Part shown: in pieces, positions 1 to 8,631 of the stretch | Numbering within the stretch: the first letter of the stretch is position 1 | Layout: each line of letters begins with the position of its first letter | NCBI RefSeq assembly: GCF_037076565.1 | Contig: NZ_AP029028.1 | Coordinates: 806,001 to 870,000, forward strand | DNA: 64,000 nucleotides | DNA from: Herbaspirillum sp. DW155 | Lineage (GTDB): Bacteria > Pseudomonadota > Gammaproteobacteria > Burkholderiales > Burkholderiaceae_D | Direction of reading: 5' to 3' | Program-made: the position numbers and the translations under genes | Notes under the pieces: generated by a model | What the model was told of the DNA's origin: nothing | Databases searched by the model: none | Seen by the model: the letters and a program-made list of their open reading frames with translations, nothing else

Positions 1-1352
1 GTCGAGGCGATCTCGCCCATGCTGGCCAGGCGGGCGCTGGCCTGCAGTTTTTCTTCCTGGGTGCGGTTGAGGTCTTCGGCGCGCTTGCGTTCGGAGATGT
101 CGAGGATGGAGCCCATCCATCCGGTCTGCCTGCCATCCTTATCCACCAGCGGCGATTCGAAGATCAGCACCGGAAAGCGCTCGCCGTCGCGGCGCTGGAA
201 GATGGTTTCGAATTGCGGCGTGGCACGCCCGGCCAGCACGTTGGAGAAGCGCTCCTGGTATTCATCCATGGCTTCCGGCGCCCAATAAGGCATGGGCGGG
301 ATCTGGCCCACCAGTTCTTCAGCCGGGAAACCGACCATCTTGCAGAAGGCCGGATTGACGTAGGTGATGCGGCCCTGCAGGTCGCGTGCCCGCATGCCGG
401 TGACCAGCGAGTTCTCCATCGCGGCGCGAAACGCGGCTTCATTGAGCAGGGCTTTCTCGGCCTTGGTGCGGCGGTTGATGTCGCGCCACAGCGCCCACAG
501 GCTCCACAGCAGGCCCAGCGAGAGCACGATCACCGAGCCCACCAGCAGGTTGGGCAGCAGCTTGGGCGCACTCTTGGTGCTGTTGGTATGCAGCACCAGG
601 ATCAGCCCCGGCAGCTCCAGTTCGCGCCGGTGCGTATAGACGTTCAGGCCCGGTCCGCCCGAGGTGCGGCGTGCGACCACATTGTCGTCAGTATCGGTCA
701 GCGAAATTTCGTTGTCCTGCGCGAACCACCACGGCACCATCTCGTTGAGAATGCGCGCCACCGCGTAACTGGCCACCAGGCTGCCGATGTAGTGATTGTC
801 GTGGAACAGTGGCACGTGATAGTCCATCAGCATCGGCTCGGCGATGCCCGGCGGAATGGCCGGCGGGCTGTAGAGCGGATGGCGCAACTGGCGTGCGCGC
901 TCGGCCGTCATCAGCGAGGGTTGCGAGAGGTCCTTGCGGCTGATCGGAAAATCATCGGTGGACGCCACCGCGCGGCCCTCGGCATTGAACCAGGTGACGC
1001 GATAGAACTCGCGGTTGTTGCGCAGCAGGGCAGTCAAGCGGCTGCGAAAATGATCCTGATGCAGGCGGCCGTTGATGATCTCGCGCCCGATGATGCGCAT
1101 GCTTTCATCGTCGCGGCTCAACTGGAAACGGATCGCCTGTTCTACCCAGAGCGAATCGGCGATCAACTGTTCCAGGCGCTCGCTGGCTTCCATCTGCTGG
1201 GCCTGGCGCGGCAGCCAGATCAGCGTGGCCAGGAACAGGCACACCAGCAGGAAGGGGATCAGCCAGCGCATGGTGGTCTTGCGGCCGGATGCCTGCAACT
1301 GCGAGGCGGCATCGGGCTGGGGTGCGATCGGCGGCGGCGGGACGGTTTTCAT
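1..1352 (-). CDS. dctS: PAS-domain sensor histidine kinase, DctS-like (3' part beyond window)
   Basis: The gene reads leftward off the window edge, leaving 450 codons and no stop. A hydrophobic segment near residues 25-45 and a second near 255-280 bracket a periplasmic sensor region. A PAS domain follows from about residue 300 to 420. The last residues, RLASMGEIAS, are the typical lead-in to the H-box (normally followed by LAHELNQPL) of NtrB/DctS-type kinases, so the catalytic part lies outside the window. It is divergent from dctP with about 210 bases between them, which fits a kinase sensing the TRAP substrate, probably a C4-dicarboxylate or related organic acid. The partner response regulator is not visible. 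The ATG at 1352 is the first start before the cytoplasmic leader. Substrate is inferred from context only. Confidence 0.85.
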   Translation of the reverse strand, partial: MKTVPPPPIAPQPDAASQLQASGRKTTMRWLIPFLLVCLFLATLIWLPRQAQQMEASERLEQLIADSLWVEQAIRFQLSRDDESMRIIGREIINGRLHQDHFRSRLTALLRNNREFYRVTWFNAEGRAVASTDDFPISRKDLSQPSLMTAERARQLRHPLYSPPAIPPGIAEPMLMDYHVPLFHDNHYIGSLVASYAVARILNEMVPWWFAQDNEISLTDTDDNVVARRTSGGPGLNVYTHRRELELPGLILVLHTNSTKSAPKLLPNLLVGSVIVLSLGLLWSLWALWRDINRRTKAEKALLNEAAFRAAMENSLVTGMRARDLQGRITYVNPAFCKMVGFPAEELVGQIPPMPYWAPEAMDEYQERFSNVLAGRATPQFETIFQRRDGERFPVLIFESPLVDKDGRQTGWMGSILDISERKRAEDLNRTQEEKLQASARLASMGEIAS

Positions 1353-1562
1353 GACGCCGCCAGTGTAGCCGCGCCCCCGCCGTCGCGCCAGCCTTGCGCG
1401 GCGCGGGGAGACGGGCCGCCGGGACATTGTGGTTTTCCACACTTGCCCCGTGTTGGAGAGGCAGAGCAAAATTCGCGGGCACAAACCGGTCCACGCCAAG
1501 GCCGGTCCTATCCGATACCAATAAAAAATCCAAACGATTTCCACCTCAGTGGGGAGACAAGC

Positions 1563-2579
1563 ATGAAACTGAAGTCCATCGTCGTGGCGCTGGCCACGGC
1601 CACCGTGGTCAACGCCAGCCTGGCTGCCAGCGCCTTTGCGCAGCAACCCATCATCATCAAGTTCAGTCACGTGGTCGCCAACGACACGCCCAAGGGCAAG
1701 GCTGCCGAACGCTTCAAGGAACTGGCCGAGAAGGCTACCAAGGGCCGCGTCAAGGTCGAGGTCTATCCCAACAGCACGCTGTACAAGGACAAGGAAGAAC
1801 TGGAAGCCCTGCAACTGGGCGCGGTGCAGATGCTGGCGCCGTCGCTGGCCAAGTTCGGCCCGCTGGGTGTAAAGGAATTCGAGGTCTTCGACCTGCCTTA
1901 TATCTTCCCCACCAAGGAAGTGCTGTACCGCGTGACCGAAGGTCCGATCGGCCGTGACCTGTTCAAGAAGCTGGAGCCCAAGGGCATTACCGGCCTGGCC
2001 TATTGGGACAATGGTTTCAAGGTGATGTCGGCCAACAAGCCGCTGCACCGTCCGGCCGATTTCCGTGGCCTGAAGATGCGCATCCAGTCCTCCAAGGTAC
2101 TCGATGCCCAGATGCGCGCACTGGGCGCCAACCCGCAGGTGCTGGCCTTCTCGGAGGTGTATCAGGCGCTGCAGACCGGCGTGGTCGATGGCACCGAGAA
2201 CCCGCCCTCGAACCTCTATACCCAGAAGATGCATGAAGTGCAGAAGCACGTCACCGTCTCCAATCACGGCTATCTGGGCTACGCGGTGATCGTCAACAAG
2301 AAGTTCTGGGATGGCCTGCCTTCGGACGTGCGCACCCAGCTCGAAGGCGCCATGAAGGACGCCACCAAGTATGCCAACGCGATTGCCCAGCAGGAAAATG
2401 ACGCCGCCCTGGCCGCCGTCGAGAAGACCGGCAAGACCACCGTCTATCGCCTGACCGACGCCGAGAAGACCGAATGGCGCAAGGCACTGCTGCCGGTGCA
2501 GCAGCAGATGGCCAGCCGCATCGGCAAGGACCTGATCGATGCCGTCAACAAGGAAGCGGCGGCGCTGGGCCAGAAGTAA
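1563..2579 (+). CDS. dctP: TRAP transporter substrate-binding protein DctP
   Basis: This 338-residue periplasmic protein captures the substrate for a tripartite ATP-independent transporter. It has a Sec signal peptide ending in ASAFA before QQP near residue 26. The DctP family landmarks are present: the early IKFSHVVANDTPKG, the PADFRGLKMR region with the arginine that binds substrate carboxylates, and EVYQALQTGVVDGTENP. A GGGGAGA Shine-Dalgarno sequence precedes the ATG at 1563. It is the first gene of dctPQM, 152 bases before dctQ. The family mainly binds C4-dicarboxylates or other organic acids; the exact ligand cannot be read from the sequence. Confidence 0.93.
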   Translation: MKLKSIVVALATATVVNASLAASAFAQQPIIIKFSHVVANDTPKGKAAERFKELAEKATKGRVKVEVYPNSTLYKDKEELEALQLGAVQMLAPSLAKFGPLGVKEFEVFDLPYIFPTKEVLYRVTEGPIGRDLFKKLEPKGITGLAYWDNGFKVMSANKPLHRPADFRGLKMRIQSSKVLDAQMRALGANPQVLAFSEVYQALQTGVVDGTENPPSNLYTQKMHEVQKHVTVSNHGYLGYAVIVNKKFWDGLPSDVRTQLEGAMKDATKYANAIAQQENDAALAAVEKTGKTTVYRLTDAEKTEWRKALLPVQQQMASRIGKDLIDAVNKEAAALGQK

Positions 2580-2731
2580 GGCCGGCCGGCGTTGCCGCTG
2601 ATCCGCTGATCCGCTGCATGCTGCCCGCTGCACGATGCAGCGGGCATCGATTCACCCCGACAATCATCCTGACAATCAGTGCCCTGGGCTGATACCACGA
2701 CGGTATCGGCCTGCCGGCGCAAGGAGACCTC

Positions 2732-3292
2732 ATGAAGTTACTCGACCATCTGGAAGAGTGGCTGATCGCGTTCCTCATGGCCGCGGCCACCTTCATCATT
2801 TTCCTGGCGGTGGTACACCGCTATGCCTCGGGTCTGGACATCCCCTGGCTGCAGGACCAGCTTATCCAGATCAACATGAGCTGGGCCCAGGAGCTGTGCA
2901 TCTTCATGTTCGTGTGGATGGCCAAGTTCGGCGCCGCCTATGGCGTGCGCACCGGCATCCACGTGGGCGTCGACGTGCTCATCAACCGCATGAACACACC
3001 GTGGCGCAACAAGTTCGTGCTCTTCGGTCTCTTTGCTGGCGCGCTCTTCACCGGCATCGTCGGAACCTTCGGTGCCGAATTCGTCTACGACATCGCGCAA
3101 CACGACAGCACCTCCGAAGTACTGGAGCTGCCGATGTGGATCGTCTACCTGGCCGTGCCGCTGGGGTCGTACCTGATGTGTTTCCGCTTCCTCCAGGTCG
3201 CGTGGAATTTTTATCGGACCGGCGAATTGCCCAGGCATGACCATGCCCATGTTGAAGGTCTCGACGAAGAAACCAGCGGAGGCAAAGCATGA
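2732..3292 (+). CDS. dctQ: TRAP transporter small permease DctQ
   Basis: This 186-residue inner-membrane protein has four predicted membrane segments (about residues 12-30, 50-68, 90-112 and 133-155), as expected for the small DctQ subunit. The segment containing SWAQELCIFMFVWM matches the conserved second helix region of the family. It supports the large permease DctM. Its stop overlaps the dctM start by four bases, indicating translational coupling. AAGGAGA lies before the ATG. Confidence 0.92.
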   Translation: MKLLDHLEEWLIAFLMAAATFIIFLAVVHRYASGLDIPWLQDQLIQINMSWAQELCIFMFVWMAKFGAAYGVRTGIHVGVDVLINRMNTPWRNKFVLFGLFAGALFTGIVGTFGAEFVYDIAQHDSTSEVLELPMWIVYLAVPLGSYLMCFRFLQVAWNFYRTGELPRHDHAHVEGLDEETSGGKA

Positions 3293-4569
3293 ATGCACTG
3301 ATTATTTTCGTCCTGCTGTTCGCCCTGATGCTGACCGGGATGCCGATCTCGATCTCGCTGGGCCTGACGGTACTGACCTTCCTCTTCACCATGACCGATG
3401 TGCCGATCCAGTCGGTGGCGCTGAAGCTCTTCACGGGGATCGAGAAGTTCGAGATCATGGCGATCCCGTTCTTCATCCTGGCCGGCAATTTCCTCACCCA
3501 CGGTGGTGTGGCGCGGCGCATGATCAACTTCGCCACCTCGATGGTCGGCCACTGGCATGGCGGCCTGGCGCTGGCGGGCGTGCTGGCCTGCGCGTTGTTT
3601 GCGGCGGTATCGGGTTCGTCGCCGGCCACCGTGGTGGCGATCGGTTCCATCATCCTGCCGGCGATGGTCAGGCAGGGTTTCCCGAATCGCTTCGGCGCGG
3701 GGGTGATCACCACCTCAGGTGCATTGGGCATTCTGATCCCGCCTTCCATCGTGATGGTGATGTATTCGGTCTCCACCAATACCTCGGTGGGCAAACTGTT
3801 CATGGCGGGCGTGGTGCCGGGTTTGCTGCTGGCCTTCCTGCTGGGCCTGACCACCTGGTATCTGGCGCGCAAGAACAACTACCCGCGTTTGAAGAAGGCG
3901 ACCTGGGCCGAGCGTCTTGCCGCCTTCCGCAAGAGCGGCTGGGGTCTGTTCCTGATCGTCATCGTCATGGGCGGCATCTACACCGGCGTCTTCACACCCA
4001 CGGAAGCGGCGGCCATGGCGGCGGTGTATGCCTTCTTCATCGCGGTCTTCGTCTACAAGGACCTGAGCCTGAAGCAGGTGCCCAAGGTGCTGCTGGACTC
4101 GGCCTCGATGTCGGCCATGCTGCTCTACATCATCACCAATGCGGTGCTGTTCTCCTTCCTGGTGACCAGCGAAAACATCCCGCAGACGATGGCCGCCTGG
4201 ATCACCGATTCCGGCCTGGGCCCGATCACCTTTCTGCTGGTGGTCAACATCCTTCTGCTGTTGGCCGGCAACGTCATGGAGCCGTCGTCCATCGTGCTGA
4301 TCCTCGCGCCCATCCTGTTCCCGGTGGCCATGAAGCTGGGCATCGATCCGGTGCACTTCGGCATTCTCATCGTGGTCAACATGGAGGTGGGCATGTGCCA
4401 TCCGCCGGTGGGCCTGAATCTCTACGTGGCCTCGGGTATTACCAAGATGGGCATCACCGAGCTGACCATTGCGGTCATGCCGTGGCTGTTGACCATGCTC
4501 GGTTTCCTGGCGCTGGTGACCTACTGGCCTGCGCTGTCGCTGTGGCTGCCCAACCTGATTTACAACTGA
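3289..4569 (+). CDS. dctM: TRAP transporter large permease DctM
   Basis: This 426-residue protein, the usual length for DctM, is very hydrophobic with about 12 membrane segments and forms the sodium-coupled channel of the transporter. Visible family features are the N-terminal LTGMPISISLG, AAVSGSSPATVVAIG near residue 105, GILIPPSIVMVMY near 145, and PPVGLNLYVASGI near the C-terminus. It overlaps dctQ by four bases and is the last gene of the dctPQM unit. The next 400 bases hold the structured RNA candidate rather than a gene. Confidence 0.94.
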   Translation: MNALIIFVLLFALMLTGMPISISLGLTVLTFLFTMTDVPIQSVALKLFTGIEKFEIMAIPFFILAGNFLTHGGVARRMINFATSMVGHWHGGLALAGVLACALFAAVSGSSPATVVAIGSIILPAMVRQGFPNRFGAGVITTSGALGILIPPSIVMVMYSVSTNTSVGKLFMAGVVPGLLLAFLLGLTTWYLARKNNYPRLKKATWAERLAAFRKSGWGLFLIVIVMGGIYTGVFTPTEAAAMAAVYAFFIAVFVYKDLSLKQVPKVLLDSASMSAMLLYIITNAVLFSFLVTSENIPQTMAAWITDSGLGPITFLLVVNILLLLAGNVMEPSSIVLILAPILFPVAMKLGIDPVHFGILIVVNMEVGMCHPPVGLNLYVASGITKMGITELTIAVMPWLLTMLGFLALVTYWPALSLWLPNLIYN

Positions 4570-4696
4570 GCAGGAATCAGTCGATGAGACGATGAAATCG
4601 GTGCGGGCAGGCATGCTTGCACCAGGCCGGTGCCGATTTCGTCAGATGTCTGTCAAGTTGCTAAAAAGTATGTTGGTTTTGCCCTGAAAAAGTGCT

Positions 4697-4724
4697 TTGA
4701 AACCGCGCCGAGTGCTGCTAAAGT
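4697..4724 (+). promoter_or_regulatory. Putative sigma-70 promoter with extended -10
   Basis: TTGAAA at 4697-4702 and TAAAGT at 4719-4724 are separated by 16 bases, and TG two bases before the hexamer makes an extended -10. Transcription would start near 4731. It faces a structured, terminator-ended region rather than a gene. Confidence 0.4.
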
Positions 4725-4730
4725 GCGGGC

Positions 4731-5004
4731 TTCGCTGAACCGGCACCCTGCATTTGCCGCACCGGCAATCGAGTTTTGCAATGAAGTTTTTCTAGTGAGT
4801 TGTTGATGTACTTGCCTCATCGGCGACCCCTCCGACACATCGGAACGGGCGTGGCGGGGCAGCACCGAATACGAAGCGGGTGGTGCATAACAAACGGTAT
4901 CCATACCGGGAAACTGAGGAGACGTGCATTCGATTGAAACCGCTGAAGCGGTCGGGAATGCATCAGGAGTATTTTGGAGGCGCATCTGCGGATGCGCCTT
5001 TTTT
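4731..5004 (+). ncRNA. Candidate structured small RNA, about 270 nt
   Basis: No credible protein is encoded between dctM and the converging glyoxalase-like gene. The stretch contains a run of self-complementary elements: TTGCCG/CGGCAA near 4755, TCCGA/TCGGA near 4830, CGGTA/TACCG near 4900, a TGCATTC/GAATGCA stem enclosing ACCGC-TGAA-GCGGT near 4925-4962, and a strong intrinsic terminator at 4979-5004. A plausible promoter sits just upstream. I do not recognise the family; the SRP RNA, tmRNA and RNase P RNA core motifs are absent. The alternative is a long structured 3' untranslated region of dctPQM. Confidence 0.4.
4979..5004 (+). terminator. Rho-independent terminator
   Basis: GGCGCATC (4979-4986) pairs with GATGCGCC (4991-4998) around a TGCG loop, followed by six T. 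It ends either the candidate small RNA or the dctPQM transcript. Confidence 0.85.
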
Positions 5005-5080
5005 CTTTGGATCACGCCCTGGCTGCGGACGGTGTAAATCGTTTATACGGTTTATATTTTTTCCGCAATGTGGCTGTGCA

Positions 5081-5731
5081 TCATCCGAGTACACGCTCTC
5101 CCTGTGGTGTGGATACCACAGCGCGCAGATGCGCTTCCTTTCCTTCCAGCAAGACGATGCGCTCATCGTTCAGTCCGATGGCTTGCCATGCTGCCCGCAG
5201 TTTGTGCATGTCAGGATGCGTCAGGATCAGCTGCTGCAAACGGCATCCGCGCTCGGGCAGGGCACTGGCCGGATGCGGCTGGCTCAGCCACTGGATCAGC
5301 GAAGGCATGACACCCTCGCAGGCCAGCGCACCATCGGGCGCGATGGTGATGAGCCAGTCCAGCGTACCCCGGCTCATGGGCTCGATCCGCCCGGGCGCGA
5401 TGGGGCTGGCTGCCACGGCGGCTGCGATATCGCTGGTGCGCGCGACCCAGTGGGCCAGACGCGGCGCGGCACTGGCCGTCAGCTGGTCCATGCCGAACCA
5501 GCGCGGGCGCGCCGGGATGGCGGCCTCGGGATCGATGGCGATCACTTCCAGATAAAAACCTTCGCCCAGCGACAGCAGCGCATTGTGCGTGCCCAGGCGC
5601 GCATGCTGGCCGCCGATGCGCGGCGCCATCGAGACCCCGAGGGATTGTTCCACCCAGGCCATGCCGGCCTCCAGCGTAGCGGCGGTGATGACCAGGTGGT
5701 CGGGCGCGGTGTGCAAGGCGATGGTGGTCAT
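5081..5731 (-). CDS. Glyoxalase-like (VOC superfamily) protein
   Basis: This 216-residue cytoplasmic protein begins with a DHLVITAATLEAG strand-helix pattern, and LGTHNALLSLGEGFYLEVI follows near residue 45. Together these resemble the Glyoxalase_3-type VOC domain. Histidine and glutamate residues in these strands (HLVI, YLEVI) are in the places used for metal binding in the superfamily, but no specific reaction can be assigned. It is transcribed alone, divergent from ogt. The ATG at 5731 is 96 bases from the ogt start, leaving room for both promoters. Confidence 0.75.
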   Translation of the reverse strand: MTTIALHTAPDHLVITAATLEAGMAWVEQSLGVSMAPRIGGQHARLGTHNALLSLGEGFYLEVIAIDPEAAIPARPRWFGMDQLTASAAPRLAHWVARTSDIAAAVAASPIAPGRIEPMSRGTLDWLITIAPDGALACEGVMPSLIQWLSQPHPASALPERGCRLQQLILTHPDMHKLRAAWQAIGLNDERIVLLEGKEAHLRAVVSTPQGERVLG

Positions 5732-5783
5732 GCGGTCTCCAGGAAGTTTGGCCCGATGGTATCAAGCCGCGCCATGAATTGCT

Positions 5784-5789
5784 TACAAT
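5784..5789 (+). promoter_or_regulatory. Putative -10 element for ogt
   Basis: TACAAT lies 38 bases before the ATG at 5827. A good -35 is not visible. A start near 5796 would exclude the in-frame TTG at 5779 as translation start. Confidence 0.35.
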
Positions 5790-5826
5790 AGGCGCCCCGG
5801 CCCATGCCGCGTTTTTCTGGCTCCCG

Positions 5827-6330
5827 ATGACCCCAGCCGACTCTCCCTTGACCGCCTTGTTCTCCGCCGTGGTGCCTGCGCCCTTCGGTGCCATGGGCAT
5901 CCGTACCCAGGCGGGGGCGCTGGTGGAGATGGTCTATCTGCCGCCGCATTATGCCGCGAAGGACGCCACCGATGCGGTCGCTGCCGAGGCGGCGCAGCAG
6001 ATCATCCACTATCTGGCCGATCCCGCTTATCGCTTCGAACTGCCGCTCATGGCTGTTGGCAGTGCGTTCCAGCAGCGCGTCTGGCAAGCCATTGCCAGCA
6101 TTCCCTGCGGTCAGGTGCAGACCTATGGCCAGGTCGCCAAACGCATCCAGTCTGCGCCGCGTGCGGTGGGGCAGGCGTGCGGCGCCAACTGGTATCCGCT
6201 GGTGATTCCCTGCCATCGCGTGACGGCGGCGGGCGGGCTGGGCGGCTTCTCGCATCATGACGACGAGGATGGCTTCCACCTGGAGGTCAAGCGCTGGCTG
6301 CTGCGCCACGAAGGCGTGGCCGGATACTGA
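5827..6330 (+). CDS. ogt: Methylated-DNA--[protein]-cysteine S-methyltransferase
   Basis: This 167-residue suicide repair protein transfers the alkyl group from O6-alkylguanine in DNA to its own cysteine. The active site IPCHRV is present, with Cys129, and the DNA-binding helix region FQQRVWQAIASIPCGQVQTY lies at about 81-100. RAVGQACGANW holds the asparagine hinge; a tryptophan replaces the usual proline after it. It is shorter than Ada and has no regulatory domain, fitting the Ogt type. The ATG at 5827 is chosen over an upstream in-frame TTG at 5779, because a TACAAT -10 element overlaps the latter region. xerD follows ten bases later, probably in the same transcript. Confidence 0.9.
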   Translation: MTPADSPLTALFSAVVPAPFGAMGIRTQAGALVEMVYLPPHYAAKDATDAVAAEAAQQIIHYLADPAYRFELPLMAVGSAFQQRVWQAIASIPCGQVQTYGQVAKRIQSAPRAVGQACGANWYPLVIPCHRVTAAGGLGGFSHHDDEDGFHLEVKRWLLRHEGVAGY

Positions 6331-6339
6331 AGGCGACGC

Positions 6340-7263
6340 ATGGGACGCACCACACCAAAGATCGAAGCCCCGGCCGTGAGCCGCGAGGCCATCGATGAAT
6401 TCTGCGACAGCCTGTGGCTGGAAGATGGCCTGTCGAAAAATACGCTGGACGCCTACCGCCGCGACATGACCCTGTACGCCCACTGGCTGCACCAGGAGCG
6501 CGCCAAGGCGCTCTACGAGACGCGAGCCGAAGACCTCAATGCCTACTTCGCCGCGCGCCATGATAAGACCAAGCCCAGCTCTTCCAATCGCCGCCTGGCC
6601 GTCTTGAAGCGCTTTTTCCAGCTGGCGCTGCGCCAGAACCGCGTGACGGTCGATCCCTGCCTGAAGATGCGCTCGGCACGCCAGCCGCAGCGCTTGCCCA
6701 AAACCATGTCGGAAGGGCAGGTCGAAGCCTTGCTGGCTGCCCCCGACGTGTCCACCCCGCTGGGCTTGCGTGATCGCGCCATGATCGAACTGATGTATGC
6801 CAGCGGTTTGCGGGTCTCGGAACTGGTGTTGTTGAAGAGCATCGAGGTCGGCATGAACGAGGGCGTGCTGCGCGTGACCGGCAAGGGTAGCAAGACGCGG
6901 CTGGTCCCCTTCGGCGAACAAGCCGGGCACTGGATGGCGCGCTACCTGGCCGAGGCGCGCGGCCAGATCCTGCAGGGACAGGTCGATGATGCCCTGTTCG
7001 TCACTGCGCGCGGTGGGCCGATGACGCGCCAGATGTTCTGGACCCTTATCAAGAAATACGCGCTGCTGGCCGGCGTCACCCAGCGCCTGTCGCCGCATAC
7101 GCTGCGTCATGCCTTCGCCACGCACCTGCTCAACCATGGCGCTGACCTGCGCGTGGTGCAGCTGCTGCTGGGCCATGCCGATATCTCCACCACCCAGATC
7201 TACACCCACGTGGCGCGCGAACGCCTCAAGCAACTGCACGCCGCACATCACCCCCGTGGCTGA
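6340..7263 (+). CDS. xerD: Site-specific tyrosine recombinase XerD
   Basis: This 307-residue recombinase works with XerC at the dif site to resolve chromosome dimers. The N-terminal SAM-like DNA-binding domain covers about residues 15-105. The catalytic domain shows all conserved residues: Arg158 in ASGLRVSEL, the lysine in GKGSKTR (181-187), His253 and Arg256 in HTLRHAFATHLL, His279 in LLGHADISTTQ and the nucleophile Tyr288 in QIYTHV. Length and position next to ogt and ybaK argue for the housekeeping enzyme, not a phage or island integrase. Confidence 0.95.
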   Translation: MGRTTPKIEAPAVSREAIDEFCDSLWLEDGLSKNTLDAYRRDMTLYAHWLHQERAKALYETRAEDLNAYFAARHDKTKPSSSNRRLAVLKRFFQLALRQNRVTVDPCLKMRSARQPQRLPKTMSEGQVEALLAAPDVSTPLGLRDRAMIELMYASGLRVSELVLLKSIEVGMNEGVLRVTGKGSKTRLVPFGEQAGHWMARYLAEARGQILQGQVDDALFVTARGGPMTRQMFWTLIKKYALLAGVTQRLSPHTLRHAFATHLLNHGADLRVVQLLLGHADISTTQIYTHVARERLKQLHAAHHPRG

Positions 7264-7340
7264 TCTTGCGGCATAATGTGCGCCCATGACGGCCCGGCCG
7301 GCCTGCATGGCCGGTCAGCCTGCAGTCAGGAAGATCATCG

Positions 7341-7841
7341 ATGAGCGCCAAGAAAGAACACATCTCCGAAACTCCCGCCACGCAATTCCTGCGCAAGCAG
7401 GGCGTGAGCTTCACCGAGCATCCCTATGACTACGAGGAGCACGGCGGCACCTCGGTGTCCTCGCGCGAGCTGGGGGTGGATGAGCACGTGGTCATCAAGA
7501 CCCTGGTGATGCAGGATGAAGCCGCCAAGCCACTGCTGGTGCTCATGCATGGCGACTGCAAGGTCTCCACCAAGAACCTGGCGCGCCAGATCGGCTGCAA
7601 GTCGGTCGAGCCGTGCAAGCCGGAGGTGGCCAACCGCCACTCGGGCTTCCTGATCGGCGGCACCTCGCCCTTCGGCACGCGCAAGGCCATGCCGGTCTAT
7701 GTCGAATCCAGCATCCTCGAACTGGACAAGATCTACATCAACGGCGGACGGCGCGGCTTCCTGATCGGCATCGATCCGGCCGTGATCCTGAAGGTCTTGC
7801 CGGCCAAGGCGGTGCAGTGTGCGCTGGCTGATGCCGCGTGA
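7341..7841 (+). CDS. ybaK: Cys-tRNA(Pro)/Cys-tRNA(Cys) deacylase, YbaK/EbsC family
   Basis: This 166-residue single-domain protein hydrolyses mischarged Cys-tRNA(Pro) in the cytoplasm, acting as a trans-editing factor. Family features include TPATQFLRKQGVSFTEHPYDY at the start, the lysine in EHVVIKTLV near residue 54, and GGTSPFGTRKAMPVYVE near 108, which matches the GGISP.G.kk..P loop. It is 77 bases after xerD and 99 before plsY, all on the same strand. Confidence 0.93.
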   Translation: MSAKKEHISETPATQFLRKQGVSFTEHPYDYEEHGGTSVSSRELGVDEHVVIKTLVMQDEAAKPLLVLMHGDCKVSTKNLARQIGCKSVEPCKPEVANRHSGFLIGGTSPFGTRKAMPVYVESSILELDKIYINGGRRGFLIGIDPAVILKVLPAKAVQCALADAA

Positions 7842-7940
7842 GCCGGCCGGATCTGATTCGATAAAACCTGACAAAACTTGACCCAACCTGAGCGCGCCTG
7901 AGCTCCTTCAGATAACAGAGACAACAGAAAGCCCCTCTTC

Positions 7941-8558
7941 ATGTACAACCTCCTCTTTGCCATCGCCGCCTACCTGATCGGTTCGCTCTCCTTCGCGGTG
8001 CTGGTGTCGAAGCTCTTTGGCCTGTCCGATCCACGCACCTATGGTTCCAGGAATCCCGGCGCCACCAATGTCCTGCGCAGCGGCAACAAGAAGGCCGCCG
8101 CGCTGACCCTGCTGGGTGATGGCTTCAAGGGCTGGCTGGCAGTGTGGCTGGCGCAGAAGTTCGGCCCGCAGTTTGGCGTGGACGATACCGGCATCGCGCT
8201 GGTGACGCTGGCCGTTTTCCTGGGCCACCTGTGGCCGGTGTTCTTCCGCTTCGTCGGCGGTAAGGGCGTAGCCACCGCGCTGGGTATCCTGCTGGCGCTG
8301 GACCCCTGGCTGGGCCTGGCTACGCTGGCCACCTGGCTGGCGGTGGCCTTCGCCTTCCGCTACTCTTCGCTGGCCGCGCTGGTGGCGGCGCTGTTTGCAC
8401 CGTTCTATTACGGCCTGCTGTTCGGCACCACCGACGGCATCCTGCTGGCCGTGGTGGCGATGGCGGCGCTGCTGATCTATCGCCACCGCAAGAACATCGG
8501 CAACCTGCTGGCAGGCAAGGAAAGTCGGATTGGTGACAAGAAGAAGGCAGCCAAGTAA
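7941..8558 (+). CDS. plsY: Acyl-phosphate:glycerol-3-phosphate acyltransferase PlsY
   Basis: This 205-residue inner-membrane enzyme transfers an acyl group from acyl phosphate to glycerol-3-phosphate, the first step of phospholipid synthesis. It has about five to six membrane segments. The three PlsY motifs are seen: [27 protein letters not shown] (residues about 14-39), [20 protein letters not shown] near 93-112, and [16 protein letters not shown] near 134. It ends before a strong terminator shared with the converging tsaD. Confidence 0.95.
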   Translation: MYNLLFAIAAYLIGSLSFAVLVSKLFGLSDPRTYGSRNPGATNVLRSGNKKAAALTLLGDGFKGWLAVWLAQKFGPQFGVDDTGIALVTLAVFLGHLWPVFFRFVGGKGVATALGILLALDPWLGLATLATWLAVAFAFRYSSLAALVAALFAPFYYGLLFGTTDGILLAVVAMAALLIYRHRKNIGNLLAGKESRIGDKKKAAK

Positions 8559-8582
8559 GCCTGTCGACCGGAATGAAAAGAA

Positions 8583-8611
8583 GGGCCGCAATCTGTATTG
8601 CGGCCCTTTTT
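8583..8611 (+). terminator. Terminator between plsY and tsaD
   Basis: GGGCCGCAAT (8583-8592) pairs perfectly with ATTGCGGCCC (8597-8606), followed by TTTTT. An AAAAGAA stretch on the other side may allow weaker leftward use for tsaD. Confidence 0.9.
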
Positions 8612-8631
8612 GTTTATATCGTTTAAATGAT

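Noticed and set aside
4731-5004. Identity as 6S RNA, SRP RNA, tmRNA or RNase P RNA
   Set aside because: The diagnostic sequences of SRP RNA (GGAAGGAAGCAGCC-type loop), tmRNA (TTCGACCC...ACCA end) and RNase P are missing, and no 6S-like closing stem with central bubble could be drawn.
4653-5015. 120-residue open frame on the minus strand across the RNA candidate
   Set aside because: No family resemblance and no ribosome-binding site; it runs across the hairpins and terminator.
6340-7263. XerD as an island or phage integrase
   Set aside because: Length, motifs and conserved housekeeping neighbours fit the chromosomal dimer-resolution enzyme.
5728-7308. 526-residue minus-strand frame opposite ogt and xerD
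   Set aside because: It is histidine/glutamine/arginine-rich shadow sequence of well-supported genes on the other strand.
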